Shown one piece after another: positions 8,988 through 17,375 of a stretch of DNA of 50,677 nt. Source of the DNA: Eubacterium sp. (GTDB taxonomy: Bacteria; Bacillota; Clostridia; Lachnospirales; Lachnospiraceae); NCBI GenBank assembly GCA_017472565.1, contig JAFUPY010000058.1:1-50677 (forward strand), given 5' to 3'. Numbering within the stretch: the first letter of the stretch is position 1; every line of letters starts with the position of its first letter. The translations under genes and the position numbers were made by a program. The notes under the pieces are model-generated. The model did not search any database, was not told where the DNA came from, and saw only the letters and a list, made by a program, of their open reading frames with translations.

Positions 8988-9230
8988 GTGGATATTTTAA
9001 GAACAATCATAATGGTAGTATTTATCGCCGTATGTGTTATATTGACAATTGTAGTATTAATGCAGGAAGGTAAGCATGGCGGACTTGGTGCATTAGCAGG
9101 TGCTGCTGATTCTTACTGGGGAAAAAATAAAGGCCGTTCTATGGAAGGCGTACTGATCAAAGTTACAAGAGTGCTGATTATTTTATTCCTTGCCATTGCT
9201 GCGTTTTTATGTATTGCAAGATTTGCATAG
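8988..9230 (+). CDS. secG: Preprotein translocase subunit SecG
   Basis: This 80-residue protein is the small accessory subunit of the SecYEG channel. Two hydrophobic helices (about residues 4-24 and 57-77) flank the conserved cytoplasmic loop with LMQEGKHGGLGALAG and SYWGKNKGRSMEG. Three in-frame GTG codons occur at 8973, 8982 and 8988; the last has GGAGG 7 bp upstream and gives the usual N-terminus, so it is chosen. The promoter lies just upstream and a hairpin terminator just downstream, before rnr. The order secG, rnr, smpB, ssrA is widely conserved in Firmicutes. Confidence 0.93.
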   Translation: MDILRTIIMVVFIAVCVILTIVVLMQEGKHGGLGALAGAADSYWGKNKGRSMEGVLIKVTRVLIILFLAIAAFLCIARFA

Positions 9231-9238
9231 GTTTTAGA

Positions 9239-9269
9239 GACTGTCGTTATGATGCGGCAGTCTTTTTTA
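9239..9269 (+). terminator. Intrinsic terminator of secG
   Basis: GACTGTCG (9239-9246) pairs with CGGCAGTC (9255-9262) with one G-U pair and is followed by seven T residues. Confidence 0.85.
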
Positions 9270-9335
9270 TTCTGTATAAAAGATATTATATTTCGCAGAC
9301 TAAGGATATATGCATTAATTTAAACAGGAGTATGA

Positions 9336-11462
9336 ATGAATAAAGAGTTATTAGAACAGCGTAAAAAAACAATATATGAGTTTATCTGTGACGAATTGTA
9401 TGTGCCGATGAAAGCAAAGGACATGGCAGTTCTTTTGAATGTGCCAAAGGAATTGCGCCATGAGCTCCACGAAGTGCTGGACGTGCTGGTGGCGGAAGGT
9501 AAAGTGGAAGTTTCCTCCAATGGCAAGTATTCCAAGGGACGGAATCCGGTAGTCACAGGTGTTTTTGAGGCGCATCCAAGAGGATTTGGTTTTGTCCGCA
9601 TTGAGGGCGAGGAAGAAGATATTTTTATTCCAGAGACCAAGGTGAATGGTGCTTTTCATCAGGATACCGTACAGGTCATTGTCCGTCCATCCAGAGGCAG
9701 GCGTAAGGAAGGACAGGTTGTAAAGGTGGTGTCGCACGGTATCACTACACTGGTTGGTACTTACGAAAAAGGCGGTAACTTCGGCTTTGTCAGACCAGAT
9801 AATCAGCGTATCACCAGGGATGTATTTGTTCCAATGGAACGTTCCAAAGGCGCAGTGGATGGCCATAAAGTTGTGGTAGACCTGACTTCCTACGGAAAAG
9901 AGGGCAAGAAACCAGAAGGAAAAGTGGTGGAAATTCTTGGTCATATCACAGACCCTGGTGTGGATATCATATCCATCGTAAAGGAATATGATCTTCCGGT
10001 AGAGTTTCCGGAAAAGGTAAAACGGCAGGTGGAAAATGTGGCGAAGCCTGTAACAGGGGCAGATATGGCAGGTCGTATGGATCTTCGACATCTGCAGACC
10101 GTGACTATTGATGGAGAAGATGCCAAGGATCTTGACGATGCCATCAGCATTTCCAAAGAAGGTGCTAACTACATTCTGGGCGTTCATATTGCCGATGTCA
10201 GCAACTATGTGCAGGAAAACAGTGCCCTGGATCATGAAGCACTGAAGCGAGGCACCAGTGTGTATCTGGTGGACCGTGTGATCCCGATGCTGCCACGTCA
10301 GCTTTCCAATGGAATCTGTTCTCTGAATCAGGGGGAAGACAGACTTTCTCTTAGCTGCATCATGACAATTGATGCCAAAGGGAATGTGGTGGATCACACC
10401 ATTGCAGAGACGGTAATCTGCGTTGACCGCAGAATGACATATACTAATGTAAACAAGATCATTACCCATAAAAATCCGGAAGTGACAGAAGCGTACAAAG
10501 ACTTTGTGGATATGTTTTTCCTGATGAAGGAACTGGCAGACATTTTGCGTCAGAAACGAAAACAGCGTGGTTCTATTGACTTTGAGTTTCCAGAGACAAA
10601 GGTACTGTTGGATGAACAGGGCGAGCCGATTGAAATCAAACCATATGAGCGCAATGCAGCAACCAAGATTATTGAAGACTTTATGCTGATTGCCAATGAA
10701 ACGGTGGCACAGAATTACTTCTGGCAGGAGATTCCATTTGTGTATCGTACCCATGAAAAACCAGATCCGGACAGAATCAAGCAGTTAAGCACCTTCATCA
10801 ACAATTTTGGATTCCATATTCATACAGGAAACTCCCAGATTCATCCAAAGGAACTGCAGAAGCTTTTGGCAAAAAGCGAGGATACCCCACAGGAAGGTCT
10901 GATCGCCAGACTGACCCTTCGTTCCATGAAGCGGGCAAAATATTCCGTAGAATGTGTGGGACACTTTGGGCTGGCGGCAAATTATTATTGTCACTTTACC
11001 TCCCCAATTCGACGTTATCCGGATCTGCAGATCCATAGAATCATTAAGGACAGCATTCGTGGACGTATGAATGGCAAACGCATTGCCCATTATGATGAGA
11101 TATTGCCGAAAGTAGCAGCAGACAGCAGTTCTTTAGAACGCCGCGCTGATGAAGCCGAGCGTGAGACCATCAAGCTGAAAAAAGTCCAGTATATGTCCAA
11201 TCATATCGGTGAAGAATTTGACGGCGTCATTTCAGGCGTAACAGCCTACGGATTCTATGTAGAACTGGAAAACACCGTGGAAGGCATGGTTCGCGTCACC
11301 ACTTTAGAAGAAGACTACTTCGAATTCTGGGAAAACTCCTACGAATTGGTGGGTGAAAACAGCGGCATTCGCTACAAGCTGGGACAAAAGGTGCGTATCC
11401 GTGTGGCAGAGTGCGACATGCTGGCAAGAACCATAGATTTTGCGTTGGTAGAAACCTTGTAG
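9336..11462 (+). CDS. rnr: Ribonuclease R, 3'-5' exoribonuclease
   Basis: The 708-residue protein degrades structured RNA from the 3' end and takes part in mRNA, rRNA and trans-translation turnover. A winged-helix-like N-terminus (residues 1-65) is followed by cold-shock/OB modules (RGFGFVRIEG near 82-91 and GNFGFVRPDN near 147-156), the RNB catalytic domain with the Asp cluster DGEDAKDLDDAI at 259-270, and a C-terminal S1 domain (FDGVISGVTAYGFYVEL onward). Length fits RNase R rather than RNase II. The ATG has ACAGGAG 7-8 bp upstream. Its position before smpB and ssrA fits its known role in clearing non-stop mRNA bound by tmRNA-SmpB. Confidence 0.97.
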   Translation: MNKELLEQRKKTIYEFICDELYVPMKAKDMAVLLNVPKELRHELHEVLDVLVAEGKVEVSSNGKYSKGRNPVVTGVFEAHPRGFGFVRIEGEEEDIFIPETKVNGAFHQDTVQVIVRPSRGRRKEGQVVKVVSHGITTLVGTYEKGGNFGFVRPDNQRITRDVFVPMERSKGAVDGHKVVVDLTSYGKEGKKPEGKVVEILGHITDPGVDIISIVKEYDLPVEFPEKVKRQVENVAKPVTGADMAGRMDLRHLQTVTIDGEDAKDLDDAISISKEGANYILGVHIADVSNYVQENSALDHEALKRGTSVYLVDRVIPMLPRQLSNGICSLNQGEDRLSLSCIMTIDAKGNVVDHTIAETVICVDRRMTYTNVNKIITHKNPEVTEAYKDFVDMFFLMKELADILRQKRKQRGSIDFEFPETKVLLDEQGEPIEIKPYERNAATKIIEDFMLIANETVAQNYFWQEIPFVYRTHEKPDPDRIKQLSTFINNFGFHIHTGNSQIHPKELQKLLAKSEDTPQEGLIARLTLRSMKRAKYSVECVGHFGLAANYYCHFTSPIRRYPDLQIHRIIKDSIRGRMNGKRIAHYDEILPKVAADSSSLERRADEAERETIKLKKVQYMSNHIGEEFDGVISGVTAYGFYVELENTVEGMVRVTTLEEDYFEFWENSYELVGENSGIRYKLGQKVRIRVAECDMLARTIDFALVETL

Positions 11463-11524
11463 GCGGATGAAACTGTAAGAATGTATTCTCGGAAGATAAA
11501 GGAAAATCATATTTATACTTGTAG

Positions 11525-11530
11525 TATAAT
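11525..11530 (+). promoter_or_regulatory. Possible -10 element upstream of smpB
   Basis: A perfect TATAAT lies about 105 bp upstream of smpB in the 172-bp rnr-smpB spacer. The matching -35 position (GAAAAT) is poor, so the call is weak. Nothing else is visible in this spacer. Confidence 0.35.
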
Positions 11531-11634
11531 AATTAGAAAAAGGGTTGAAATCTGACCTAAAAAGTGTTAGTTTTTAATAGCTGACCAGACAATGATACAG
11601 CAAGTTTTTAGAAAGGAATCGTCGGTGACGAGAT

Positions 11635-12102
11635 ATGGGAAAAGACAGTATCAAACTCATTGCGAACAACAAAAAAGCATACCATGACTACTTCATCGAT
11701 GAGACCTATGAAGCTGGTGTCAGCCTTCACGGCACAGAAGTAAAGTCTGTCCGTATGGGCAAATGCAGTGTGAAAGAAGCCTTTGTTCGTATCGAAAATG
11801 GTGAAGTCATTGCCTATGGCATGCACATCAGTCCTTATGAGAAAGGCAACATTTTCAATAAGGATCCACTTCGGCCAAAGAAGCTTTTGCTTCACAAATA
11901 CGAGATCAACAAGATTGCCGGCAAGATCAAGGAGAAGGGTTACACCCTGATTCCACTTAAGGTATACTTCAAAGGCAGTCTGATCAAAGTTGAGATTGGT
12001 CTTGCCCGGGGTAAGAAGCTGTACGACAAACGTCAGGACATTGCCAAGAAGGATCAGCGCCGCGAGGCAGAACGTGACTATAAGATAAAGGGGTTATATT
12101 AA
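11635..12102 (+). CDS. smpB: SsrA-binding protein SmpB
   Basis: This 155-residue small protein binds tmRNA and brings it to stalled ribosomes. The OB-barrel core shows [38 protein letters not shown] and [14 protein letters not shown], and the C-terminal tail with [22 protein letters not shown] forms the helix that enters the mRNA channel. Length is normal. The ATG is preceded by a weak site (GTCGGTGACGAGAT). It ends about 90 bp before ssrA, its RNA partner. Confidence 0.97.
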   Translation: MGKDSIKLIANNKKAYHDYFIDETYEAGVSLHGTEVKSVRMGKCSVKEAFVRIENGEVIAYGMHISPYEKGNIFNKDPLRPKKLLLHKYEINKIAGKIKEKGYTLIPLKVYFKGSLIKVEIGLARGKKLYDKRQDIAKKDQRREAERDYKIKGLY

Positions 12103-12192
12103 CCATCTTATATAGGAATTGCTACTATTGTCAGAAAAACACGGGAGATGAGTTGGCTGTTTGGATAACAGCTATCCTCTGGAGTATGTTCA

Positions 12193-12534
12193 GGGGGTGT
12201 ACTGGTTTCGACGGGGTTTTTGAAGCTGGAGAAGCGGGCCGCATGGAATGCGTTAAATGCCAAACTTAAATATAAACGCTGATAATAGAAAATTAGCAGT
12301 AGCTGCCTAATTGCAGCTTGTTCGACCTAGGGGACCTGCACCTTAGCAATCGAGCATCAAATAATGCAGGAAACGACACATACAAAGCTTTGCGTATGTG
12401 GGCGTAACATGAAGCTACTGAATGCATAAACCTGTCTTTGGGTGTGTGCAGGAGGGAATGTCAAAACAGAGACTACGCTCGTAGAAGTACAGTGAATAGG
12501 ATTTCGGACAGGGGTTCGATTCCCCTCACCTCCA
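12193..12534 (+). ncRNA. ssrA: Transfer-messenger RNA (tmRNA), one-piece
   Basis: The 5' end GGGGGTGTACTGGTTTCGAC and the 3' T-arm GGGGTTCGATTCCCC with a discriminator A are classic tmRNA ends. The acceptor stem pairs GGGGGTG (12193-12199) with CACCTCC (12527-12533), one G-U pair; CCA is not encoded. The tag frame most likely resumes at GCT 12278 and reads ADNRKLAVAA, stopping at TAA 12308-12310; the hydrophobic AVAA end suits ClpXP/FtsH recognition. The resume codon is assigned by analogy with the ten-residue tags of other bacteria. Together with smpB it rescues stalled ribosomes. Confidence 0.96.
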
Positions 12535-12540
12535 TTAAAA

Positions 12541-12567
12541 ACAGTCTTCGAAAGAAGGCTGTTTTTT
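12541..12567 (+). terminator. Intrinsic terminator of ssrA
   Basis: ACAGTCTTC (12541-12549) pairs with GAAGGCTGT (12554-12562) around a GAAA tetraloop and is followed by T residues. It ends 7 nt beyond the mature tmRNA 3' end. Confidence 0.88.
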
Positions 12568-12582
12568 AGTTCGTTTTTTTAG

Positions 12583-12588
12583 TATAAT
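12583..12588 (+). promoter_or_regulatory. Possible -10 box for the redox gene cluster
   Basis: A perfect TATAAT follows a T-rich tract about 44 bp before the gene at 12632. The -35 region (TGTTTT, 17 bp upstream) is weak and overlaps the ssrA terminator. Confidence 0.4.
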
Positions 12589-12631
12589 AAGAGGAAAGGA
12601 AACAATGAAATGTTAAAAGGAGAATATAGGC

Positions 12632-13249
12632 ATGAAGGTATTAATGATCAACGGTAGTCCAAAGACCAATGGCAACACAGCTATTGCCTTGGCAGAAATG
12701 GAAAAAATATTTGCAGAAAATGGCATTGAAACAGAAATTATCCAGGTGGGCAGCCAGGCTGTTCGTGGATGCATTGGCTGTTTAAGCTGTTATAAAAGTG
12801 GAAAATGTGTGTTTGATGACCTTGTAAACGAAGTGGCACCAAAGTTTGCAGAAGCGGATGGGATGGTTATCGCAAGTCCGGTTTACTATGCATCTGCTAA
12901 CGGGACGTTAATCTCATTCCTGGATCGTCTGTTTTACAGCACCGGTTTTGATAAAACCATGAAGGTTGGTGCCAGCGTTGCAGTGGCAAGACGTGGTGGT
13001 TGTTCTTCTACTTTTGATGAAATGAACAAGTACTTTACAATTGCCGGAATGCCTGTGGCTTCCAGCCAGTATTGGAACAGCGTACACGGAGCGGCACCAG
13101 GCGAGGCTGCCCAGGATGCAGAAGGATTACAGACCATGCGTACTTTGGCAAACAACATGTCTTTCCTTCTTAAGAGTATTGCTCTTGGCAAGGAAGCTTA
13201 TGGATTGCCTGAAAAGGAAGAATGGCAGAGAACCAATTTTATTCGATAA
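12632..13249 (+). CDS. NAD(P)H-dependent FMN reductase / iron-sulfur flavoprotein-like
   Basis: The 205-residue protein has the flavodoxin-like fold of NAD(P)H-dependent FMN reductases. The FMN phosphate loop NGSPKTNGNT lies at residues 7-16 and the second flavin loop SPVYYASANG near 90-99. A compact cysteine cluster C47-x2-C50-x2-C53-x5-C59 is present; this pattern binds a 4Fe-4S cluster in archaeal and clostridial iron-sulfur flavoproteins, though some FMN reductases with similar cysteines have not been shown to do so. Likely role is electron transfer or reduction of quinones, oxygen or metals in the cytoplasm. An AAAGGAGAAT ribosome site precedes the ATG. A related two-domain gene follows. 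Confidence 0.82.
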   Translation: MKVLMINGSPKTNGNTAIALAEMEKIFAENGIETEIIQVGSQAVRGCIGCLSCYKSGKCVFDDLVNEVAPKFAEADGMVIASPVYYASANGTLISFLDRLFYSTGFDKTMKVGASVAVARRGGCSSTFDEMNKYFTIAGMPVASSQYWNSVHGAAPGEAAQDAEGLQTMRTLANNMSFLLKSIALGKEAYGLPEKEEWQRTNFIR

Positions 13250-13318
13250 TGAATGAGTGATTTACAAAAACGAATGATTCTATAAAGATATAGAGAATCA
13301 TAAAAAGGGAACGTGGTT

Positions 13319-14788
13319 ATGAATATTTTAGTGTTAAACGGCAGCCCAAAGGGCGGCAACAGCGGCACCTTGTATACGTCATTGTATCTGGAAAAATTAC
13401 ATCCAGAACATAGTTTTTTTTATTTATCTGTTGGACAAAAAATCAGGTTTTATGAAACTGATTTTACTCAGGCAAAAGAAGCCATTGAGCGCGCAGACTT
13501 GCTGATCTTTTCCTATCCTGTGTATACGTTTTTAGTGCCATATCAGATGCATCGCTTTCTTGAGTTAATGAAGATTCATGCTGCAGCTGGCGGCATGAAG
13601 TTGGCAGGTAAGTATGCTACACAAATCAGTACCTCCAAGCATTTTTATGATGTGACAGCGCACAAATTTGTTGAAGAAAACTGTCATGATATGGGATTGA
13701 AATATCTGCCGGGTCTTTCTGCAGATATGGAAGACTTGCTGCATGAAAAGGGGCAGTTGGAGGCAAGAAGCTTTTTTGAGCAGACCATGTTTTTTATAGA
13801 AAAGGATATTTGCACGAAGCCAATATGTAAAATGGCTGGTACTCATGCTTCATTCAAAAACAAAGAAGATATGAATAAATGTTCCGAAGACACTTTAATA
13901 TCTGGAACAGCGCTTTATAAAGCATCTTTTGCGCCCGTTGAAAAAACAACCAACCGCAAGATCAGTATTATCACAAGCTGTGCAGATGACGATGTCACCT
14001 TGCGGAATATGATTGCTGACTTTACTGCAGCCACATCCGCGGAAGTGAAAATCTGCAATATCCGACAGTTTCCATTTGCCGGCGGTTGCCTGGGATGTCT
14101 GCAGTGTGCGATCAGTGGTAAGTGCATTTACAAAGATGGATTTGATGACTATCTTCGCAATGAAATTCAGGATTGTAATGGGATGGTTTATGCATTTACC
14201 ATTGAGAATCATTATGCCCATTCCTGTTTTAAGGCCTTTGATGACCGCCAGTTTTGTAATGGACATCGAACAGTTATGGAAGGAACGCCAGTTGGCTATC
14301 TGATCAATGGAAATTACAGTCAGGAGATGAATCTTCGTATGGTAGTGGAAGCCCGCGCTCAGGTGGGCGGCAATTTCTTCGCTGGTGTTGTAGCAGCAGA
14401 AGATAACATGTCATCAGAAAACATTGCAGTGGATATCAAAAACATGGCAATGGTGATGGATCAGGCCATGGAGTCTCATTGGGTGCGCCCAAAAGATTTT
14501 TATGGTGTTGGCGGCAGTAAAATTTTCAGAGATCTAATCTACGTAATGCGTGGTATTATGAAAGCAGACCATCAATTTTACAAGGCTCATGGTGCATACA
14601 ATGACCTGCCGCAGAAGCAGCGAGGCAAGATGATCGCAATGATGTTTGCCGGAAAAATGCTGTCCATGCCATCAGTACAGAAAAAAATGGGTGGTAAAAT
14701 AACAGAATTTATGGTGGCGCCATACAAAAAGGTCATTGATGACGTTGCAAATTTGGGTTACAATAATAGTGATATTAATTCACAATAG
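13319..14788 (+). CDS. Tandem flavodoxin-like fold redox protein
   Basis: The 489-residue protein seems to be two flavodoxin-like units in one chain. The first (about residues 1-160) opens with ILVLNGSPKGGNSGT and has a second flavin loop FSYPVYTFLVP. The second (about 213-400) starts ISIITSCADDD, lacks a clear NGSP loop, but carries C257-x2-C260-x2-C263-x5-C269, the same spacing as the upstream gene product. A C-terminal helical tail (about 400-489) has no recognised function. GTG 13313 is in frame, but ATG 13319 has AAGGGA 8 bp upstream and is preferred. Best guess: a flavoprotein that moves electrons between FMN and an Fe-S centre; substrates unknown. Confidence 0.7.
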   Translation: MNILVLNGSPKGGNSGTLYTSLYLEKLHPEHSFFYLSVGQKIRFYETDFTQAKEAIERADLLIFSYPVYTFLVPYQMHRFLELMKIHAAAGGMKLAGKYATQISTSKHFYDVTAHKFVEENCHDMGLKYLPGLSADMEDLLHEKGQLEARSFFEQTMFFIEKDICTKPICKMAGTHASFKNKEDMNKCSEDTLISGTALYKASFAPVEKTTNRKISIITSCADDDVTLRNMIADFTAATSAEVKICNIRQFPFAGGCLGCLQCAISGKCIYKDGFDDYLRNEIQDCNGMVYAFTIENHYAHSCFKAFDDRQFCNGHRTVMEGTPVGYLINGNYSQEMNLRMVVEARAQVGGNFFAGVVAAEDNMSSENIAVDIKNMAMVMDQAMESHWVRPKDFYGVGGSKIFRDLIYVMRGIMKADHQFYKAHGAYNDLPQKQRGKMIAMMFAGKMLSMPSVQKKMGGKITEFMVAPYKKVIDDVANLGYNNSDINSQ

Positions 14789-14822
14789 ACAAGAATGTCT
14801 CATGGAAAGGGGTGGATTTTAA

Positions 14823-15431
14823 ATGTTAAGTAAAGACAATTTAATCATCACAATCAGTAGACAGAAGGGCAGTGGCGGTCACTATGTTGGCGAGCTGGTT
14901 GCAAAAAAACTGGGTATCAAATGTTATGATGAAGAACTGATTATCGAGACTGCGAAAGCAAGCGGTATGAGTGAAAACTATATTACAAAGCATGATGAAA
15001 AACCAGCCCACAATATTATCTATTTTGCTGGTCAGCCGGTGCCAATGCATTTGTATATGGAACAGTCCAAGGTAATTCGCGACATTGCGGCTCGTGAATC
15101 CTGTGTGTTCGTGGGACGTTGTGCAGACTACGTGCTGCGTGATTTTAACAATGTCATCAACGTGTTCGTAACTGCGCCACTGGGTGCTCGTATTGATCGT
15201 GTCTGCAAGCGAGAAGGCATCAGTGTGACAGAAGCAGAAAAACTGATTACACGCATTGATAAAGAACGTTCCAGCTATTATCATTTTTATAGTCAGCAAA
15301 GACTGGGCAACTGTGCAAACTACCAGATTTGTCTGGATACCAGTCGTATTTCCATTGATGATGCAGTGGAAATGATTGAAGAGTACATAAAAAGATCCCA
15401 CACAGATGGAATTATCAAGTCTGATTATTAA
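14823..15431 (+). CDS. Cytidylate kinase-like family protein
   Basis: The 202-residue protein matches the cytidylate-kinase-like P-loop family that is frequent in gut Firmicutes. The nucleotide loop region ITISRQKGSGGHYVGELVAKKLG (two parts, residues 8-30) replaces the canonical GxxGxGK with RQKGSGG. FVGRCADYVL and the LID-type RVCKREGISVTEAEKLITRIDKERSSYY segments follow. Members are far from the housekeeping Cmk and their substrate is not known, so nucleotide kinase activity is a family-level inference. An AAAGGGGTGG site lies upstream. It starts 34 bp after the tandem flavoprotein and is probably cotranscribed; a terminator follows. Confidence 0.8.
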   Translation: MLSKDNLIITISRQKGSGGHYVGELVAKKLGIKCYDEELIIETAKASGMSENYITKHDEKPAHNIIYFAGQPVPMHLYMEQSKVIRDIAARESCVFVGRCADYVLRDFNNVINVFVTAPLGARIDRVCKREGISVTEAEKLITRIDKERSSYYHFYSQQRLGNCANYQICLDTSRISIDDAVEMIEEYIKRSHTDGIIKSDY

Positions 15432-15479
15432 AAACGTTCTTTCTGTTTTACAGAACAATGATTGTTTAAGCTGAGATTT

Positions 15480-15520
15480 AGGCAGGTGCAGTTGTGAAGA
15501 AACTGTGTCCTGCCTTTACT
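15480..15520 (+). terminator. Intrinsic terminator after the kinase-like gene
   Basis: AGGCAGG (15480-15486) pairs with CCTGCCT (15509-15515), with an inner CAGTT/AACTG pairing, followed by TTACTTTT. It separates this operon from the nitroreductase. Confidence 0.75.
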
Positions 15521-15617
15521 TTTATGGCTGTTTTTGGTAAAATTACCGTTGGTGAGAATGCAAATGTAGTTCTCAAGTCGGATCTGAAAGTAGAAGAGTG
15601 AAAACAGGAGGTCTTAT

Positions 15618-16139
15618 ATGGAAACATTACAGACAATATTTAGCAGAAAATCAGTAAAAACTTATACAGGCGAAGCAGTGCCACAGGACAAACGTGACAC
15701 CGTTATCAAAGCCGCTCTTTCTTCCCCGGTAGGTATGGGCAAGTTTGAAAACGTTCACTTAACAGTCATTGAAAACAAAGAATTATTGAACGAAATTGAC
15801 AGAAATGCGGCTGCATTTTTTGGTGATCCATCCAGAACACCACTTTACAATGCTCCAATTCTGGTTGTTGTTTCTACACCAAATCAGGGCAACGTTGACA
15901 GCGCTAATGCAGCGATGATAGTTCACAACATGTGTCTGGCAGCAATCGACCTTGGTATGGGAAGCTGTGCAATCTACGGTGCTACAGCAGCACTTGCAAA
16001 CAATGCTGATTTAGTTGCAAAATTAAACCTTCCAGAAGGATTTGTTCCAACCGGTTCTGCTGTGTTTGGACCAACAGAAGCAACATACGAATTAAGAGAA
16101 ATCCCGATGGATAAGATGACAGTAGCCTATATCGATTAA
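15618..16139 (+). CDS. Nitroreductase family protein
   Basis: The 173-residue FMN-dependent oxidoreductase is of the short nitroreductase type. It begins TLQTIFSRKSVKTYTGEAVP, the usual N-terminal RxSxRxY-like flavin-binding block with Lys in place of the second Arg, and later has MIVHNMCLAAIDLGMGSCAIYG and LPEGFVPTGSAVFG, matching the family's GLGxxxxG and LGxP-type segments. Such proteins reduce nitro groups, quinones or flavins; the natural substrate is unknown. AACAGGAGGTC precedes the ATG. The response-regulator gene begins 15 bp after its stop, so the two are probably cotranscribed. Confidence 0.87.
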   Translation: METLQTIFSRKSVKTYTGEAVPQDKRDTVIKAALSSPVGMGKFENVHLTVIENKELLNEIDRNAAAFFGDPSRTPLYNAPILVVVSTPNQGNVDSANAAMIVHNMCLAAIDLGMGSCAIYGATAALANNADLVAKLNLPEGFVPTGSAVFGPTEATYELREIPMDKMTVAYID

Positions 16140-16154
16140 GAAAGGTTGCTATAC

Positions 16155-16829
16155 ATGGATTCAATCAAGATTTTAGTTGTAGATGATGAAAGCAGAATGC
16201 GCAAATTAGTGCGAGACTTTTTAGTCCGTGCCGGGTATGAAGTATTAGAAGCAGGTGACGGAGAGGAAGCGCTTGACACTTTTTATAAAATAAAAGAAAT
16301 AGGGCTGATCATTCTCGATGTCATGATGCCAAAAATCAATGGCTGGGATGTGTGCAGAGAGATTCGTGAGCACTCCAAAGTGCCAATCATCATGCTCACA
16401 GCCAAGTCCGACGAAAGTGATGAACTTGTGGGTTTTGATCTTGGTGTAGACGAATATATTACAAAACCATTTAGTCCCAAAATATTGGTTGCAAGGGTAG
16501 AAGCCATCCTCCGTCGCACCAATAGCCTGAGCAGAGAAGATTCTCTGGAAGTGGGAGGTATCATTCTGGATAAAGCTGCCCACCGTGTCACCATCGATGG
16601 ACAGGATATCGAACTAAGCTTCAAAGAATTCGAGTTGCTTTCTTACTTCATCGAAAACAAAGGTTTGGCATTATCCCGTGAAAAAATTCTAAACAACGTT
16701 TGGAACTACGATTATTTTGGGGATGCCAGAACCATAGACACCCATGTCAAGAAGCTCCGCAACAAAATGGGAGTCAAAGGAGAATATATTAAAACCATCT
16801 GGGGCATGGGATATAAGTTCGAGTGTTAA
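16155..16829 (+). CDS. OmpR/PhoB-family response regulator
   Basis: The 224-residue DNA-binding response regulator has an N-terminal receiver domain with acidic pair D10-D11, phosphoacceptor D55 in LIILDVMMP, Thr in MLTAKSD and Lys in YITKPFSP, followed by an OmpR-type winged helix ending in RTIDTHVKKLRNKMG and TIWGMGYKFE. A TTG at 16146 is in frame, but ATG 16155 has AAAGG about 9 bp upstream and gives the standard length. It is separated from the sensor kinase at 17670 by a terminator, an inverted XRE gene and a broken-looking frame, which is unusual for a cognate pair. Targets are unknown. Confidence 0.95.
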   Translation: MDSIKILVVDDESRMRKLVRDFLVRAGYEVLEAGDGEEALDTFYKIKEIGLIILDVMMPKINGWDVCREIREHSKVPIIMLTAKSDESDELVGFDLGVDEYITKPFSPKILVARVEAILRRTNSLSREDSLEVGGIILDKAAHRVTIDGQDIELSFKEFELLSYFIENKGLALSREKILNNVWNYDYFGDARTIDTHVKKLRNKMGVKGEYIKTIWGMGYKFEC

Positions 16830-16833
16830 AAAA

Positions 16834-16870
16834 GAAGTTCACTTGGTTTTGACCAAGTGGACTTCTTTTT
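16834..16870 (+). terminator. Intrinsic terminator of the response-regulator operon
   Basis: A 13-bp stem (16834-16846 with 16853-16865, one G-U pair), a TTTTGA loop and five T residues. Read leftward it has an A-run that becomes T on the minus strand, so it may also end the convergent XRE gene, whose stop it abuts. Confidence 0.88.
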
Positions 16871-17198
16871 ATATACTCTTATTAAATTCTTCTAACATTC
16901 TTAAAGTCACTTTTTTCTGAGAAGAAGAAAGGCTACGATATAATGAAACAACAGTCTGTTCTTCCGTATTCAGCATACATTCTGTAACTACCTCAATTTT
17001 GTGCTCGATGTCGGTGTAACCGATCAAATAGTCGATAGACGTATTAAAAAAATCAGCCATTCGAGTAAGCGTTTCCATATCCGGAGTAGTAATGCCGTTT
17101 TCATATTTGTAGATGGACTGTTGGCTGATATGCAGGATATCTGCTAGTTTTTGTTGACTTAATTTATTTTTGGTTCTCAGTTTTTTTAAATTTTCCAT
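16869..17198 (-). CDS. XRE-family helix-turn-helix regulator
   Basis: The 109-residue protein carries a Cro/C1-type HTH at residues 1-62: LRTKNKLSQQKLADILHIS, then QQSIYKYENGITTPDMETL and FFNTSIDYLIGYTD. A C-terminal helical region of about 45 residues may dimerise or sense a ligand. The frame opens at 17222, but the ATG at 17198 has AGAGGGG about 9 bp upstream on the minus strand while the earlier ATG has no ribosome site. The gene points against its neighbours and sits between a response regulator and a sensor kinase, so it may control that two-component locus or be a later insertion. Target DNA is unknown. Confidence 0.88.
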   Translation of the reverse strand: MENLKKLRTKNKLSQQKLADILHISQQSIYKYENGITTPDMETLTRMADFFNTSIDYLIGYTDIEHKIEVVTECMLNTEEQTVVSLYRSLSSSQKKVTLRMLEEFNKSI

Positions 17199-17286
17199 GT
17201 GTAAAGACCCCTCTTCTGACATTATTCTATCAACACTGAGAAAATAAAAATAATAGTAAAAACCAAAACAAGTATAAACAATTACG

Positions 17287-17315
17287 GGAGGGATACATTC
17301 GTATCCTTCCTTTTT
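17287..17315 (+). terminator. Orphan intrinsic terminator
   Basis: A 10-bp stem (GGAGGGATAC 17287-17296 with GTATCCTTCC 17301-17310, one G-U pair), an ATTC loop and five T residues. No plus-strand gene ends just upstream; it may be left over from a lost gene or protect the kinase from read-through. Confidence 0.7.
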
Positions 17316-17334
17316 ATGTTCTTAATATTGAAGT

Positions 17335-17373
17335 AGCATTTTGGCAAAAAACAAACTTTATTGCCGAAATGCT
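17335..17373 (+). other. 13-bp stem hairpin before the 71-codon frame
   Basis: AGCATTTTGGCAA (17335-17347) pairs with TTGCCGAAATGCT (17361-17373), one G-U pair, with a 13-nt A-rich loop. A GGAGG ribosome-site sequence starts 4 nt after it. Confidence 0.6.
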
Positions 17374-17375
17374 AA

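Noticed and set aside
9351..10754. 467-codon open frame on the minus strand opposite rnr
   Set aside because: It lies wholly inside the well-supported rnr gene, has a His/Cys/Phe/Ile-rich composition typical of an antisense frame, no ribosome site and no recognisable domain.
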